Below are positions 1 to 9,676 of a DNA stretch of 64,000 nt, piece after piece (within the stretch, counting starts at the first letter, position 1; the number at the start of each line of letters is the position of its first letter). Position numbers and translations under genes: made by a program. The notes under the pieces were generated by a model that had not been told where the DNA came from, did not search any database, and saw only the letters and a program-made list of their open reading frames with translations. The stretch is from Flavobacteriaceae bacterium HL-DH10. GTDB taxonomy: Bacteria > Bacteroidota > Bacteroidia > Flavobacteriales > Flavobacteriaceae. The stretch covers positions 1,190,001 to 1,254,000 of the forward strand of contig CP134536.1 of assembly GCA_031826515.1 (NCBI GenBank). Direction: 5' to 3'.

Positions 1-644
1 CCAACTCTTCTAATGAGTTCTGTTCCTGTTGTAATATTACCCCACTGGTCGCTTCCTCCCATTTGTATGGTGCAATTTTTTTCTTTATATAAATGAAGAA
101 AGTCATAACCTTGAACAAGCTGATAGGTGAATTCTGTAAAACTCATGCCTTCTGAAGATTCTGATGAAATTCTATTTTTAACAGAATCTTTCGCCATCAT
201 ATAGTTTACTGTAATGTGCTTACCTACATCACGAATAAATTCTAGAAATGAAAAATCTTTCATCCAATCGTAATTATTCACTAAAATTGCAGCATTTTGG
301 GCATCACTTTCAAAATCTAAAAAATGTGCCAATTGTCCCTTTATTGCTTCTTGATTATGACGTAAGGTTTTTTCATCTAACAAATTACGCTCGTTAGATT
401 TCCCTGATGGATCTCCAATCATTCCCGTAGCACCACCAACCAAAGCAACAGGTCTGTGTCCACAACGTTGATAATGTGCTAATAGCATAATAGGGACTAA
501 ATTTCCAATGTGTAAAGAATCTGCTGTAGGATCAAAACCTACATAAGCACTTCGCATGCTTTCCATTAAGTGTTCTTCTGCTCCAGGCATTACAGTATGT
601 ATCATGCCTCTCCAAGTTAATTCTTCAACAAAATTCTTTATCAT
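1..644 (-). CDS. tyrS: Tyrosine-tRNA ligase, N-terminal part (3' end outside window)
   Basis: This is the first 214 residues of a class I tyrosyl-tRNA synthetase, which charges tRNA-Tyr in the cytoplasm. The reading frame starts [16 protein letters not shown] and contains the Rossmann-fold signature [13 protein letters not shown] at about residues 37-48, where HIGN is the HIGH-type ATP motif. It is followed by [14 protein letters not shown] and the tyrosine-pocket region ending GGSDQWGN. All of these are standard for TyrS. The KMSKS loop and the S4-like RNA-binding domain lie beyond base 1, so integrity of the 3' half cannot be judged. It is transcribed divergently from the SDR gene at 731, with a good promoter motif at 671-678. 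Confidence 0.95.
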   Translation of the reverse strand, partial: MIKNFVEELTWRGMIHTVMPGAEEHLMESMRSAYVGFDPTADSLHIGNLVPIMLLAHYQRCGHRPVALVGGATGMIGDPSGKSNERNLLDEKTLRHNQEAIKGQLAHFLDFESDAQNAAILVNNYDWMKDFSFLEFIRDVGKHITVNYMMAKDSVKNRISSESSEGMSFTEFTYQLVQGYDFLHLYKEKNCTIQMGGSDQWGNITTGTELIRRV

Positions 645-670
645 TATTAAATCAATTTAGTAATCTTTGG

Positions 671-678
671 CAAATATA
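671..678 (-). promoter_or_regulatory. Bacteroidetes -7 promoter element for tyrS
   Basis: On the minus strand this reads TATATTTG, a perfect TAnnTTTG -7 element as used by the primary sigma factor of Flavobacteria. It lies 27 bases upstream of the tyrS ATG, so the transcript would start near base 664. It is a motif call only. Confidence 0.55.
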
Positions 679-730
679 AAAATACGGATAGAATTACTAA
701 TGCATTATCATTATTTATTACTTTAGTTGC

Positions 731-1741
731 ATGATTTTAGTAACAGGAAGTACAGGTTTAGTTGGCGCACATTTACTTTATAAATTAGCTAGTAATAATG
801 AAAACGTTAAAGCTATTTATAGAAGTTCTCATAAATTAGAAAACGTAAAAAATGTATTTTCTACTTATACCAAAGATTATGAGCTCCTTTTTAATTCTAT
901 TGAATGGATACAAGCGGATATTCTAGATATTCCTTTATTATCTGAAGCTTTTAAAAATGTGTCTTATGTTTATCATTGTGCTGCCTTTGTATCATTTGAG
1001 CCAGATAAATACCAACTTTTAAGACAAACTAATATTGAAGGCACTGCTAATATTGTAAATCTTTGTATTTCAAACGACATTACAAAACTTTGTTATGTAA
1101 GCTCTGTAGCAACAATAGGAAACACTTTAAACAAAGAGCCAATTACCGAAAAAACAGAATGGAATCCAGAAGTAGACAATAGTGTTTATGCAATTACAAA
1201 ATATGGTGCCGAAATGGAAGTCTGGAGAGGTACGCAAGAGGGTCTTAATACTGTTATTGTAAATCCAGGTGTTATTTTAGGAGCAGGTATTTGGCGTTAC
1301 GGAAGTGGCAGTCTGTTTAAAAAAGCACATAAAGGTTTAAAACATTATACATCGGGAACTATCGGACTTATTTCTATTGACGACGTTATTAGTATCATGA
1401 TACAACTTTTAAAAAGTGATATTGTAAATGAACGCTTTATATTAGTTGCCGAAAACTGGACATACAAGCAGTTTTTACAAACCTTAGCAAAATCTGTTGA
1501 CGCTAATATTCCTGAGAAACTAGCATCAAAAAGATTGTTAAAAGTAGCTTGGAAATTAGATTGGTTAAAAAGTAAAGTAACAGGTAAACGCAGACAGCTA
1601 ACCAAGCAAATTGCGTATTCATTATCATCTAAAAAAAACTATAGTAGCAATAAAATAGAAACAACTCTTAACTATACGTATAAAGACGTTAACAAAAGTA
1701 TTACTGAGATTGGGAGTCTGTACTTGAAACAGGCGAAATAA
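731..1741 (+). CDS. NAD(P)-dependent epimerase/dehydratase (extended SDR family)
   Basis: A 336-residue extended short-chain dehydrogenase/reductase. The nucleotide-binding glycine motif TGSTGLVG is at residues 5-12, a conserved HCAAFVSF segment follows near residue 80, and the catalytic YAITK (YxxxK) lies near residue 152, with NPGVILGAG after it. The fold and catalytic residues are complete, so it should be an active NAD(P)H-dependent epimerase, reductase or dehydratase. The substrate cannot be told from sequence. It is not in a sugar-nucleotide cluster; tyrS is divergent upstream, and its last 41 bases overlap the convergent DUF4296 gene. Length is normal for the family. Confidence 0.85.
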   Translation: MILVTGSTGLVGAHLLYKLASNNENVKAIYRSSHKLENVKNVFSTYTKDYELLFNSIEWIQADILDIPLLSEAFKNVSYVYHCAAFVSFEPDKYQLLRQTNIEGTANIVNLCISNDITKLCYVSSVATIGNTLNKEPITEKTEWNPEVDNSVYAITKYGAEMEVWRGTQEGLNTVIVNPGVILGAGIWRYGSGSLFKKAHKGLKHYTSGTIGLISIDDVISIMIQLLKSDIVNERFILVAENWTYKQFLQTLAKSVDANIPEKLASKRLLKVAWKLDWLKSKVTGKRRQLTKQIAYSLSSKKNYSSNKIETTLNYTYKDVNKSITEIGSLYLKQAK

Positions 1742-2261
1742 GTTGTCCTTCTTCTTTAATTTTCTTTTTCAAAAGAATTTCGGTTAAAGTATCCTTTTTC
1801 ATTATTAACTTTAAAGAGTCTTTAATTTTTATATTTTTTATAGAATCTAAAGCTTTCACTTTCATTAAAGCTTCCAGAGAGTCCTTTACTATTTTCTCCT
1901 TTTCTTCCTTTAATTCTAAATCTTTATAAATCTTTTTAAGACGCTCTAAACTGTCTTTAATTTTTTCATAAATTTCTTGGTATTCTTTTATATGAAATGC
2001 ATAATATTCGTTACTTAAAGCAAACTGTAAACTATCAATATGATGCTTGTCAAAAACATATGTATTATGATTAATACCTGAATCCTTTAATATTTTTCTA
2101 TACTTATTATTAGCAGATGTAAGCAATTTGATATCAATTAAAACATCTACCATTTTATCCTTAGAAATTAAATTCTCTGGTTTCTCGGGTTTTTTAAATT
2201 CATAACAAGCTGTCGCTAATAAAAGAATTCCGAAACCTAATATGAATCGTTTTAAAATCAT
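1701..2261 (-). CDS. DUF4296 lipoprotein
   Basis: A 186-residue predicted lipoprotein. Residues 1-19 form a signal peptide ending in a lipobox-like LLATAC, followed by the DUF4296 region (about 30-110), a Bacteroidetes-only family of unknown function, and a highly charged Lys/Glu-rich tail likely to be helical. Its start codon overlaps the stop of pyrC in an ATGA junction (2258-2261), which suggests translational coupling as the last gene of a glycosyltransferase-pyrC-DUF4296 operon. The 3' end overlaps the convergent SDR gene by 41 bases. No enzymatic motif is visible. Confidence 0.8.
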   Translation of the reverse strand: MILKRFILGFGILLLATACYEFKKPEKPENLISKDKMVDVLIDIKLLTSANNKYRKILKDSGINHNTYVFDKHHIDSLQFALSNEYYAFHIKEYQEIYEKIKDSLERLKKIYKDLELKEEKEKIVKDSLEALMKVKALDSIKNIKIKDSLKLIMKKDTLTEILLKKKIKEEGQLISPVSSTDSQSQ

Positions 2262-3604
2262 CTATTAAAGGTTAATCGTTTAGCAGATTTTATATCAGAA
2301 AATTTAGCATTTTGATATACTAAAGCACCGTTTAAAAATGTATGTGTTATTCTAGATTTAAACGTTGTGCCTTCAAAAGGCGACCACCCACATTTATAAA
2401 GAATATTATCTTTTTTAACAGTCCATGGATTATTTAAATCTACTAAAACCAAGTCGGCAAAATAACCTTCTTTTACATAACCTCTTTTCTCTACTTGAAA
2501 TAATATAGCTGGGTTATGACACATTTTTTCTACTATTTTTTCTATAGAAATTTTACCTCTATGAAACATTTCAAGCATCGCAGGTAAAGCATGTTGTACT
2601 AATGGTCCGCCAGATGGTGCACTTGTATATACATTGTTTTTTTCTTCAAGAGTATGTGGCGCATGGTCTGTAGCAATAACATCTATTCTATCATCTAATA
2701 AAGCCTTCCATAATTGATCTCTATCTTTTTCGGTTTTCACCGCTGGATTCCATTTAATAAATGTTCCTTTTTCATCATAATCTTTATCGCTAAACCATAA
2801 ATGATGCACACAAACTTCGGCAGTTATTTTTTTATCTTTTAGCGGCATTTTATTTGTGAACAAACTCGTTTCTTTTCCTGTTGAAAGATGAAAAACATGT
2901 AACCTTGCCCCTGTTTTTTTAGCTAATTCTATAGCTTTTGAAGATGACAAATAACAAGCCTCTTCACTTCTTATAATAGGATGACACTTTACAGGAATAT
3001 CATCACCATACGTTTCTAAATGCTCTTGAAAATTCTTTTTAATAGTTGCTTCATCTTCACAATGCACCGAAATAACCATATTGGTACTTTTGAAGATTTT
3101 TTCTAAAATTTCTGGATCGTCAACCAACATGTTTCCAGTAGAAGATCCTAAAAATAATTTTAATCCAGCAACCGATTTCGGGTCTACTTTTAAAATCTCT
3201 TCTAAGTTATCATTGGTTCCACCAAACATAAACGAATAATTAGCAAACGATGTTTTAGAGGCTATTTCAAACTTTTCTTCTAATTTTTCAACTGTAGTCG
3301 TTTGCGGATTTGTATTTGGCATTTCTATAAACGATGTAATCCCTCCCGCTATGGCTGCTCTAGATTCTGATTCTATATTCGCTTTATGCGTTAACCCTGG
3401 TTCTCTAAAGTGTACCTGATCATCAATAGCTCCTGGTAATAAATATTTACCTTCAGCATCAATAACATGTACATCGGCAGATTTAGCACTTATAGAATCA
3501 TTAATCTCTTTAATATATTCGCCTTCAATTAATATATCACCATTAAAAATGGAACCTTCGTTTACAATGTTTACATTTTTAATTAGAATCGTTTTTTTCT
3601 TCAT
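2258..3604 (-). CDS. pyrC: Dihydroorotase
   Basis: A 448-residue amidohydrolase-fold dihydroorotase, which converts carbamoyl-aspartate to dihydroorotate in pyrimidine synthesis. Visible motifs are DDQVHFREPG at 61-70, MPNTNP at 95-100, AGLKLFLG near 146-153 with the Lys at the carboxylated-lysine position, VHCED at 180-184, FHLSTGKE at 238-245 and ATDHAPHT at 311-318 with the catalytic Asp. The first His of the metal-binding HxH is Gln63, a substitution I recall as usual in Bacteroidetes dihydroorotases. Start and length fit the family. It sits 5 bases after the glycosyltransferase gene and overlaps DUF4296 by 4 bases. Confidence 0.93.
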   Translation of the reverse strand: MKKKTILIKNVNIVNEGSIFNGDILIEGEYIKEINDSISAKSADVHVIDAEGKYLLPGAIDDQVHFREPGLTHKANIESESRAAIAGGITSFIEMPNTNPQTTTVEKLEEKFEIASKTSFANYSFMFGGTNDNLEEILKVDPKSVAGLKLFLGSSTGNMLVDDPEILEKIFKSTNMVISVHCEDEATIKKNFQEHLETYGDDIPVKCHPIIRSEEACYLSSSKAIELAKKTGARLHVFHLSTGKETSLFTNKMPLKDKKITAEVCVHHLWFSDKDYDEKGTFIKWNPAVKTEKDRDQLWKALLDDRIDVIATDHAPHTLEEKNNVYTSAPSGGPLVQHALPAMLEMFHRGKISIEKIVEKMCHNPAILFQVEKRGYVKEGYFADLVLVDLNNPWTVKKDNILYKCGWSPFEGTTFKSRITHTFLNGALVYQNAKFSDIKSAKRLTFNR

Positions 3605-3609
3605 AATTT

Positions 3610-4332
3610 CTACTTTGTAAAAAGACTTTTAAGTTTCATTGATACCACTCCAAAAATAGCTTCTGAAATTATACCTGAACTTAATTTAGACTCTCCTCGC
3701 GTTCTATCTGTAAATATAACTGGTACTTCTTTAATCTTAAACTTTTTTAAATAGGCTTTAAACTTCATTTCTATTTGAAACGCATAGCCAATAAACTTAA
3801 TTGCATTTAAATCTATGGTTTCTAATACATTTCGTTTATAACAAACAAAACCTGCAGTGGTATCATGAATTTTCATACCTGTAATGATACGCACATATTT
3901 TGAAGCCAAATAAGACATTAAAACACGATTCATTGGCCAATTAACAACATTAACGCCGGTAACATATCGAGAACCTATAGATAAATCTGCACCCTCAATA
4001 TGACAAGCATTATATAATTTCTGTAAATCATTTGGATCATGAGAAAAATCGGCATCCATTTCAAAAATATATTGATACTTTTTATTCAAACACCATTTAA
4101 ACCCATGAATATAAGCCGTTCCTAATCCTGATTTCTCATTACGTACTTCTAAAAATAATCTATCCTCAAAAACTTTTTGAAGTTCTTTTACTTTTAAAGC
4201 AGTTAAATCTGGTGAATTATCATCAACAATTAAAACGTGAATAGCGTTCGATTTAGATAATACAGCTCTAATAATTGCTTCAATATTTTCTATTTCGTTA
4301 TATGTTGGAATGATAACTACTGTATCTTGCAT
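3610..4332 (-). CDS. Polyprenol-monophosphomannose synthase-like glycosyltransferase (GT2)
   Basis: A 240-residue GT2 enzyme resembling bacterial dolichyl/polyprenyl-phosphate mannosyltransferases. The GT-A fold is shown by VVIIPTYNE at 5-13, VLIVDDNSPD near 33-42, and the metal-binding DAD in MDADFSHDP near residue 93. IGSRYVTG and the C-terminal TRGESKLS motif are also typical of this subfamily. There are no C-terminal membrane helices, so it is a single-domain cytoplasmic or membrane-peripheral enzyme. It is first in an operon with pyrC and DUF4296, an arrangement I recall from other Flavobacteria that does not imply a shared pathway. The sugar donor is inferred from the family only. Confidence 0.82.
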   Translation of the reverse strand: MQDTVVIIPTYNEIENIEAIIRAVLSKSNAIHVLIVDDNSPDLTALKVKELQKVFEDRLFLEVRNEKSGLGTAYIHGFKWCLNKKYQYIFEMDADFSHDPNDLQKLYNACHIEGADLSIGSRYVTGVNVVNWPMNRVLMSYLASKYVRIITGMKIHDTTAGFVCYKRNVLETIDLNAIKFIGYAFQIEMKFKAYLKKFKIKEVPVIFTDRTRGESKLSSGIISEAIFGVVSMKLKSLFTK

Positions 4333-4452
4333 ACTCTATTCTTAGTATAAACACATTATTTTCAGCAAATGTACATCATTTAAAAGATTTTTTTTTCTAA
4401 ATATTCCTTAATAATGTAGCTATATTGTTAATAATTATAATAATTTTATGCT

Positions 4453-5100
4453 ATGATTCGCGATGTATCTTCAAATGAATTATTTACCATTTTAATCCTT
4501 TTTGGTATTGCTATAATAGCAGTAGCAAAGTTAGTGGCGCCTAAGCGTTTTGAAGATTTTCTTTATGTTATAGGAAACTTTAAGTATCTTAAAATATATT
4601 CTAGAGAACAAAAATTCTTTGACAACTTTGATGCTTTATTGTTTATAAATTTAATTATTTCAGTATCTATTTTTAGTTTTATTATATATCAGCATATTAC
4701 AGGAATTCAAAATGTTTCAATTAACCTTATTTTTAAGCTAACTATTGGTATTGGATCTTTTATTTTAATAAAAGTACTTATTGAACGCTTAATAGGTAGC
4801 ATTTTTGAAATTGATAAAATTATAGATGCATATCTTTTTCAAAAGATTAGTTATAAAAACTATCTAGGCCTTGTATTACTGCCACTAAACGCTCTTTTAC
4901 TATTTAGTTTTAAAAATTCGTTAAGTTTAGTTTATATAATTATTACCCTAATTTTGATTGTAAACATAATCGGACTTATTACGTCAATTAAAACACATCT
5001 AAATTTAATAAAGGGCAACTTTTTTTATTTTATTTTGTATCTTTGCGCTCTCGAAATTACACCTTACATCATTTTATACAAGGTGTTTATTGACAGATAA
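4453..5100 (+). CDS. DUF4271 integral membrane protein
   Basis: A 215-residue hydrophobic protein with about six predicted membrane helices, for example around residues 12-27, 62-80, 90-106, 135-150, 155-175 and 188-206. It matches the DUF4271 family, which is confined to Bacteroidetes and has no known role. It lies 21 bases upstream of hemD, a conserved pairing in Flavobacteria, so the two genes are probably co-transcribed. No catalytic motif is visible. Confidence 0.8.
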   Translation: MIRDVSSNELFTILILFGIAIIAVAKLVAPKRFEDFLYVIGNFKYLKIYSREQKFFDNFDALLFINLIISVSIFSFIIYQHITGIQNVSINLIFKLTIGIGSFILIKVLIERLIGSIFEIDKIIDAYLFQKISYKNYLGLVLLPLNALLLFSFKNSLSLVYIIITLILIVNIIGLITSIKTHLNLIKGNFFYFILYLCALEITPYIILYKVFIDR

Positions 5101-5121
5101 AGAACAAAACTACTTGCGTTT

Positions 5122-5871
5122 ATGAAAGTGAAAACCATTTTAGTATCTCAACCTGAACCTAAAATTGAGAACTCGCCCTATTTCGATTTACAAGAAAAAC
5201 AAAAGGTAAAAATAGATTTCAGACCCTTTATTCATGTTGAAGGTGTTTCTGCTAAAGATATCAGGCAGCAAAAAGTAGATTTAAACAATTACACTGCTAT
5301 TATTTTAACGAGTAGAAATGCTGTGGATCATTTTTTTAGAATTGCTGAAGAAATGCGCTTTAAAGTTCCAGATAGCTTGAAATATTTCTGTCAATCTGAA
5401 GCAGTTGCTTATTATTTACAAAAATATGTGGTTTATAGAAAGCGTAAAATTTATGTTGGAAAACGTACATTTTCAGAACTTTCACCATTAATAAAGAAAT
5501 ACAAAGACGAAAAATTCTTATTACCAAACACAGATAAAGTAAAACCAGAAGTTCCTAGTACTCTTGATGCATTAGGAGTAGATTGGAAACAAGCTACTTT
5601 TTACAAAACAGTAGTAAGTGACTTATCTGATTTAGCAAATGTTTCCTATGATGTATTAGTGTTTTTTAGTCCATCTGGAATAGAGTCGTTATTTCAAAAT
5701 TTTCCTGATTTCAAACAAAATGAAACCAGAATTGCTGTTTTTGGAAACACAACCATTAAAGCTGTTGAAGAAAAAGGATTGCGTGTAGATATTGCTGCAC
5801 CAACTCCAGAAACACCTTCAATGACTATGGCTTTACAAAAATATATTGAAAAGGCTAATAAAGGAAAATAG
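5122..5871 (+). CDS. hemD: Uroporphyrinogen-III synthase
   Basis: A 249-residue HemD-family protein, which cyclises and rearranges hydroxymethylbilane to uroporphyrinogen III in haem synthesis. The two-lobe pattern is visible: ILTSRNAVDHFF near residue 60, then FFSPSGIESLFQNFP near 178-192 and AVFGNTTIKAVEEKGLRVDIAAPTPE near 202-227, which is the typical C-terminal signature. HemD is weakly conserved, but the length, these motifs and the DUF4271 neighbour agree. A strong bidirectional terminator follows at 5892-5928. Confidence 0.88.
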   Translation: MKVKTILVSQPEPKIENSPYFDLQEKQKVKIDFRPFIHVEGVSAKDIRQQKVDLNNYTAIILTSRNAVDHFFRIAEEMRFKVPDSLKYFCQSEAVAYYLQKYVVYRKRKIYVGKRTFSELSPLIKKYKDEKFLLPNTDKVKPEVPSTLDALGVDWKQATFYKTVVSDLSDLANVSYDVLVFFSPSGIESLFQNFPDFKQNETRIAVFGNTTIKAVEEKGLRVDIAAPTPETPSMTMALQKYIEKANKGK

Positions 5872-5891
5872 TTCTATTTTATAATACTATT

Positions 5892-5928
5892 AAAAAAGCC
5901 CAATTTTTAAATAAAATTGGGCTTTTTT
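5892..5928. terminator. Bidirectional intrinsic terminator between hemD and pckA
   Basis: A GC-centred stem (AAGCCCAATTTT pairing with AAAATTGGGCTT) around a five-base loop is flanked by A6 and T6 runs. It can therefore terminate the convergent hemD and pckA transcripts in both directions. Confidence 0.88.
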
Positions 5929-5931
5929 GTT

Positions 5932-7548
5932 TTAAAACGCATACCGCTGCGGACCACCACGCCTAATTTCTTCACTACAATGCATTTCAAACTTTTTAAA
6001 GTTTTCTCGAAAGGCATTAGTTAATTTAAAAGCTGTTTTATAATAAGCGTCATCATCATTCCAAGTTGCTCGCGGACTCAAAACACTTGTTGGCACTCCA
6101 GGACATGATCTTGGTTGCGCCACTCCAAAAACGGAATGTATATGATACGTATCATATGTATACAACCCTAAATCACCATTTAAAACGGCATTAATCATGG
6201 CACGTGTATATTTTAACTTCATTCTAGTACCAACGCCATAAGAACCGCCTGTCCACCCCGTATTTACCAACCAAACATTAACACCAGATTCTATCATTTT
6301 ATTGCTTAACATTTCAGCATATTTAGAAGGGTGTAATGGCATAAAAGGCGCTCCAAAACAAGCCGAAAATGAAGGTACGGGTTCTACAACACCAGCTTCG
6401 GTACCAGCAACTTTAGCCGTATAGCCTGAGATAAAGTGATATGCAGCCTGACTTGGTGTTAATTTAGAAATTGGAGGTAATACTCCAAAGGCATCAGCCG
6501 TTAAAAAAAAGATGTTTTTTGGGTTCTTACCTATCGAAGGTATCTGAATATTTTCAATGTGATTTATAGGGTAACTTACTCTAGTATTTTGTGTTATGGA
6601 AGTATCTTCAAAATTAACATGTCCGTTTTTATCTAAAATAACATTTTCTAAAATAGCACCTTTTTTAATAGCATCATAAATTTCGGGCTCATTCTCTCTT
6701 GATAAATTAATCACTTTTGCATAACAACCACCTTCAAAATTAAAGACTGTATTTTCTTTGGTCCAACCGTGTTCATCATCGCCAATTAAGCTTCTATTTG
6801 GATCTGTAGATAGCGTTGTTTTTCCTGTGCCTGAAAGACCAAAGAAAATAGCAGTATCACCATCTTTCCCAACATTAGCACTACAGTGCATTGGCAAAGT
6901 ATTTTTATATACAGGAAGAATAAAATTTAACGCTGAAAAAATACCTTTTTTAATTTCACCAGTGTAACCCGTTCCACCAATTAAGGCTATTTTTTTAGTA
7001 AAATTTAAAATCGCAAAATTATGTTGGCGCGTACCATCAATTTCTGGGTTTGCCATAAAACCTGGAGCATTAACTACTGTCCATTCTGACTCAAAATCTT
7101 TTAGCTCATCCTCATTTGGTCGTAAAAACATATTATAAGCAAATTGATTACTCCAAGGATACTCATTTACAACCCGGATATTTAGCTTATAATCTTCATC
7201 GGCACAAGCATAGCAATCTCTAACAAAAACTTCTTTTTCAGAAAGATAGTTCGCTACCTTATTATATAAAGCATCAAAAGCATCTGCCTCAAACGGAATA
7301 TTAATATCTCCCCACCACACAAGATCTTTAGTAATAGCATCTTTTACAATAAATCGATCCTTTGGAGAACGCCCTGTAAACTCGCCCGTATTAACAGCTA
7401 AAGCTCCAGAAGATGCCTCAACACCTTGTCCTTTTTCAATAGCAATGTCATGAAGTTGTTCTGGGGATAATTGATATTGAACTTTAGCATTTTTAATACC
7501 ATATTTTTCTAACGAAATCGTTGTAGTAACTTGCTTGTAGTTTTTCAT
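5932..7548 (-). CDS. pckA: Phosphoenolpyruvate carboxykinase (ATP)
   Basis: A 538-residue ATP-type PEP carboxykinase, which makes PEP from oxaloacetate at the start of gluconeogenesis. Diagnostic motifs are TGEFTGRSPKDRF near 52-64, the P-loop FFGLSGTGKTTLS near 240-252, and LIGDDEHGW near 259-267 with the metal-binding Asp pair. Arg-rich PEP-binding segments near the C-terminus (MRLK-like, TRMKLKYTRAMI) are also present. The length is normal and nothing is disrupted. It is transcribed alone from a TAATTTTG promoter and ends at a shared terminator with hemD. A gluconeogenic entry point fits a cell living on peptides and algal solutes. Confidence 0.97.
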   Translation of the reverse strand: MKNYKQVTTTISLEKYGIKNAKVQYQLSPEQLHDIAIEKGQGVEASSGALAVNTGEFTGRSPKDRFIVKDAITKDLVWWGDINIPFEADAFDALYNKVANYLSEKEVFVRDCYACADEDYKLNIRVVNEYPWSNQFAYNMFLRPNEDELKDFESEWTVVNAPGFMANPEIDGTRQHNFAILNFTKKIALIGGTGYTGEIKKGIFSALNFILPVYKNTLPMHCSANVGKDGDTAIFFGLSGTGKTTLSTDPNRSLIGDDEHGWTKENTVFNFEGGCYAKVINLSRENEPEIYDAIKKGAILENVILDKNGHVNFEDTSITQNTRVSYPINHIENIQIPSIGKNPKNIFFLTADAFGVLPPISKLTPSQAAYHFISGYTAKVAGTEAGVVEPVPSFSACFGAPFMPLHPSKYAEMLSNKMIESGVNVWLVNTGWTGGSYGVGTRMKLKYTRAMINAVLNGDLGLYTYDTYHIHSVFGVAQPRSCPGVPTSVLSPRATWNDDDAYYKTAFKLTNAFRENFKKFEMHCSEEIRRGGPQRYAF

Positions 7549-7574
7549 ATTTTGCTTAAAATTTATTCATATCG

Positions 7575-7582
7575 CAAAATTA
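7575..7582 (-). promoter_or_regulatory. Bacteroidetes -7 promoter element for pckA
   Basis: The minus strand reads TAATTTTG, matching TAnnTTTG, 27 bases upstream of the pckA ATG. It lies in the short gap after the DUF423 gene, so pckA has its own promoter. Confidence 0.5.
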
Positions 7583-7604
7583 AAATAATTATTTTAAATT
7601 ATTC

Positions 7605-8006
7605 TTAAAAAATATCATTTTTAGGTTTCATTTTTAACAAATTAACAAAAAGCAACCCCCAAGCGATAATTAAAAACAAACCTCCTATTGGAGTAATAAA
7701 ACCTATAGTTTTAAAATCGAAACTTGATAAGCTATTCGTTGCTAAACCATAAATTGAACCTGAAAACAAAATAACACCGAACAACACAAAATAGAATAGG
7801 ATTTTTTTATTCTTTACCTGTACATTCGAGACATTTCCTATAAATAATAGTAACAACGCATGATACATTTGATAACGCACCCCTGTTTCAAAAGTTTTTT
7901 GTGCTTCAACTGTTATTAATTCTTTTAAAGCATGCGCACCAAAAGCACCTAAAATAATGCTTATTAAACCTAAAATGGATGCCGTAATCAAGATAGTTTT
8001 ATTCAT
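7605..8006 (-). CDS. DUF423 small membrane protein
   Basis: A 133-residue protein with four predicted membrane helices, at about residues 5-23, 48-62, 70-90 and 103-125. The N-terminal pattern ILGAFGAHALK is the signature of the DUF423 family (YwdK-like), whose function is unknown. It ends 56 bases before pckA on the same strand, but pckA has its own promoter motif. Confidence 0.85.
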   Translation of the reverse strand: MNKTILITASILGLISIILGAFGAHALKELITVEAQKTFETGVRYQMYHALLLLFIGNVSNVQVKNKKILFYFVLFGVILFSGSIYGLATNSLSSFDFKTIGFITPIGGLFLIIAWGLLFVNLLKMKPKNDIF

Positions 8007-8117
8007 AATATTTATATTATTCTTAACAAAATAGTGATATATTTATTAAATTCACAAGACAGAAAACATTATCTGATTTCTAATTGATATTAACAAAATT
8101 AATCAACAAAACTCAAT

Positions 8118-9482
8118 ATGCGAAAAATTTTAGTCATTGGTTCGGGAAAATCAACTTCTTATCTTTTGAAATATTTACTGAATAAATCTATTTCAGAAAA
8201 ACTTCATATAACTATTGGCGATATAAATATTGAAAACGCTAAAAAACTCATCGGGAATCATAAAAATGCAACAGCAATTCTATTAGATGTATTTAATAAT
8301 AAAGCTCGTAATGAAGCTATTAAAAACACAGATATTGTAGTTTCTATGCTACCTGCTCGTTTTCATATAGAAGTTGCTAAAGACTGTATTTTATATGGCA
8401 AACATATGGTAACGGCGTCGTATGTTAGTGAAGACATGCAGGCACTAGATGTTGACGCTAAAGCTAAAGGTATTGTTTTAATGAATGAAATTGGTGTAGA
8501 CCCAGGAATAGATCACATGAGTGCTATGCAAGTTATTGACCGTATTAGAGATCATGGCGGACACATGATTTTGTTTGAATCGTTTACAGGCGGTTTAGTA
8601 GCTCCAGAAAGTGATAACAATCTATGGAACTACAAATTTACTTGGAATCCTAGAAATGTGGTTACTGCAGGACAAGGTGGCACTGCCAAATTTTTACAAG
8701 AAGGTACCTATAAATACATTCCTTATAATCGTTTATTTAGACGTACAGAGTTTCTAGATATTGAAAAATTTGGTCGTTTTGAAGTTTATGCCAACCGCGA
8801 TTCTTTAAAATATCAAAGTGTTTATGGCTTAGACCATGTGCACACCTTATATAGAGGCACCATGAGACGTGTCGGTTTTAGTAGAGCATGGAATATTTTC
8901 GTTGCACTTGGTATGACCGATGACAGTTATACTATTGACGATAGTGAGAATATGAGTTATCGCGATTTTGTAAATGCTTTTCTTCCTTATAGCCCTTCAG
9001 ACTCCGTTGAATTAAAACTAAGACACGAACTTAAAATAGATCAAGATGATATTGTCTGGGACAAACTTGTTGAACTCGATATTTTTAATGCTCAAAAAAG
9101 AGTAGAACTTAAAAAAGCAACCCCAGCTCAAATTCTTCAAAAAATATTGATGGATAGTTGGACACTTGCCGAAGATGACAAAGACATGATTGTTATGTAT
9201 CATAAATTTGGCTATGAAAAAAATGGCAAAAAATATCAAATTGATGCTAATATGGTGGCATTAGGAGAAAACCAAACCTATACTGCCATGGCTAAAACAG
9301 TAGGATTACCAGTGGCAATGGCAACTATAGCTATTTTAAATGGGAAAATTAAAGCTACTGGTGTACAAATTCCAATCAAAAAAGAAATTTATCGGCCAAT
9401 TCTAGAGGAGTTAAAAGAATATGATATTAAATTTAATGAAAAAGAAGTTCCCTATTTAGGCTACAATCCATTAAATAATTAG
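8118..9482 (+). CDS. Saccharopine dehydrogenase family protein
   Basis: A 454-residue saccharopine dehydrogenase/reductase-like oxidoreductase. The Rossmann motif near the N-terminus is ILVIGSGKSTSYLL at residues 4-17. SMLPARFHIEVAKDC near 80-94, MNEIGVDPGIDHMSA near 122-136, and the C-terminal half (TWNPRNVVTAGQGGTAKF) match the family. Such enzymes interconvert saccharopine with lysine plus 2-oxoglutarate or with aminoadipate semialdehyde plus glutamate. Which direction applies cannot be seen. An Lrp-family regulator follows 194 bases downstream in the same direction, which fits an amino-acid-responsive lysine catabolic gene, but that is inference. Confidence 0.87.
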   Translation: MRKILVIGSGKSTSYLLKYLLNKSISEKLHITIGDINIENAKKLIGNHKNATAILLDVFNNKARNEAIKNTDIVVSMLPARFHIEVAKDCILYGKHMVTASYVSEDMQALDVDAKAKGIVLMNEIGVDPGIDHMSAMQVIDRIRDHGGHMILFESFTGGLVAPESDNNLWNYKFTWNPRNVVTAGQGGTAKFLQEGTYKYIPYNRLFRRTEFLDIEKFGRFEVYANRDSLKYQSVYGLDHVHTLYRGTMRRVGFSRAWNIFVALGMTDDSYTIDDSENMSYRDFVNAFLPYSPSDSVELKLRHELKIDQDDIVWDKLVELDIFNAQKRVELKKATPAQILQKILMDSWTLAEDDKDMIVMYHKFGYEKNGKKYQIDANMVALGENQTYTAMAKTVGLPVAMATIAILNGKIKATGVQIPIKKEIYRPILEELKEYDIKFNEKEVPYLGYNPLNN

Positions 9483-9676
9483 GAATAAATCAACCCTATG
9501 TTTACCGCTACAATATCAAAAAACACGCTTCGAGTAATCATTAATACAAAAAATAGTTTCAATTTAAAATCAAATAATTACTTTTACATTCTAAATTAAA
9601 ACAATTCATTACATTTAACATCCATGACTTTATGGATATTAAATATGACCATTGACCAAACCATAAATACAAACAT

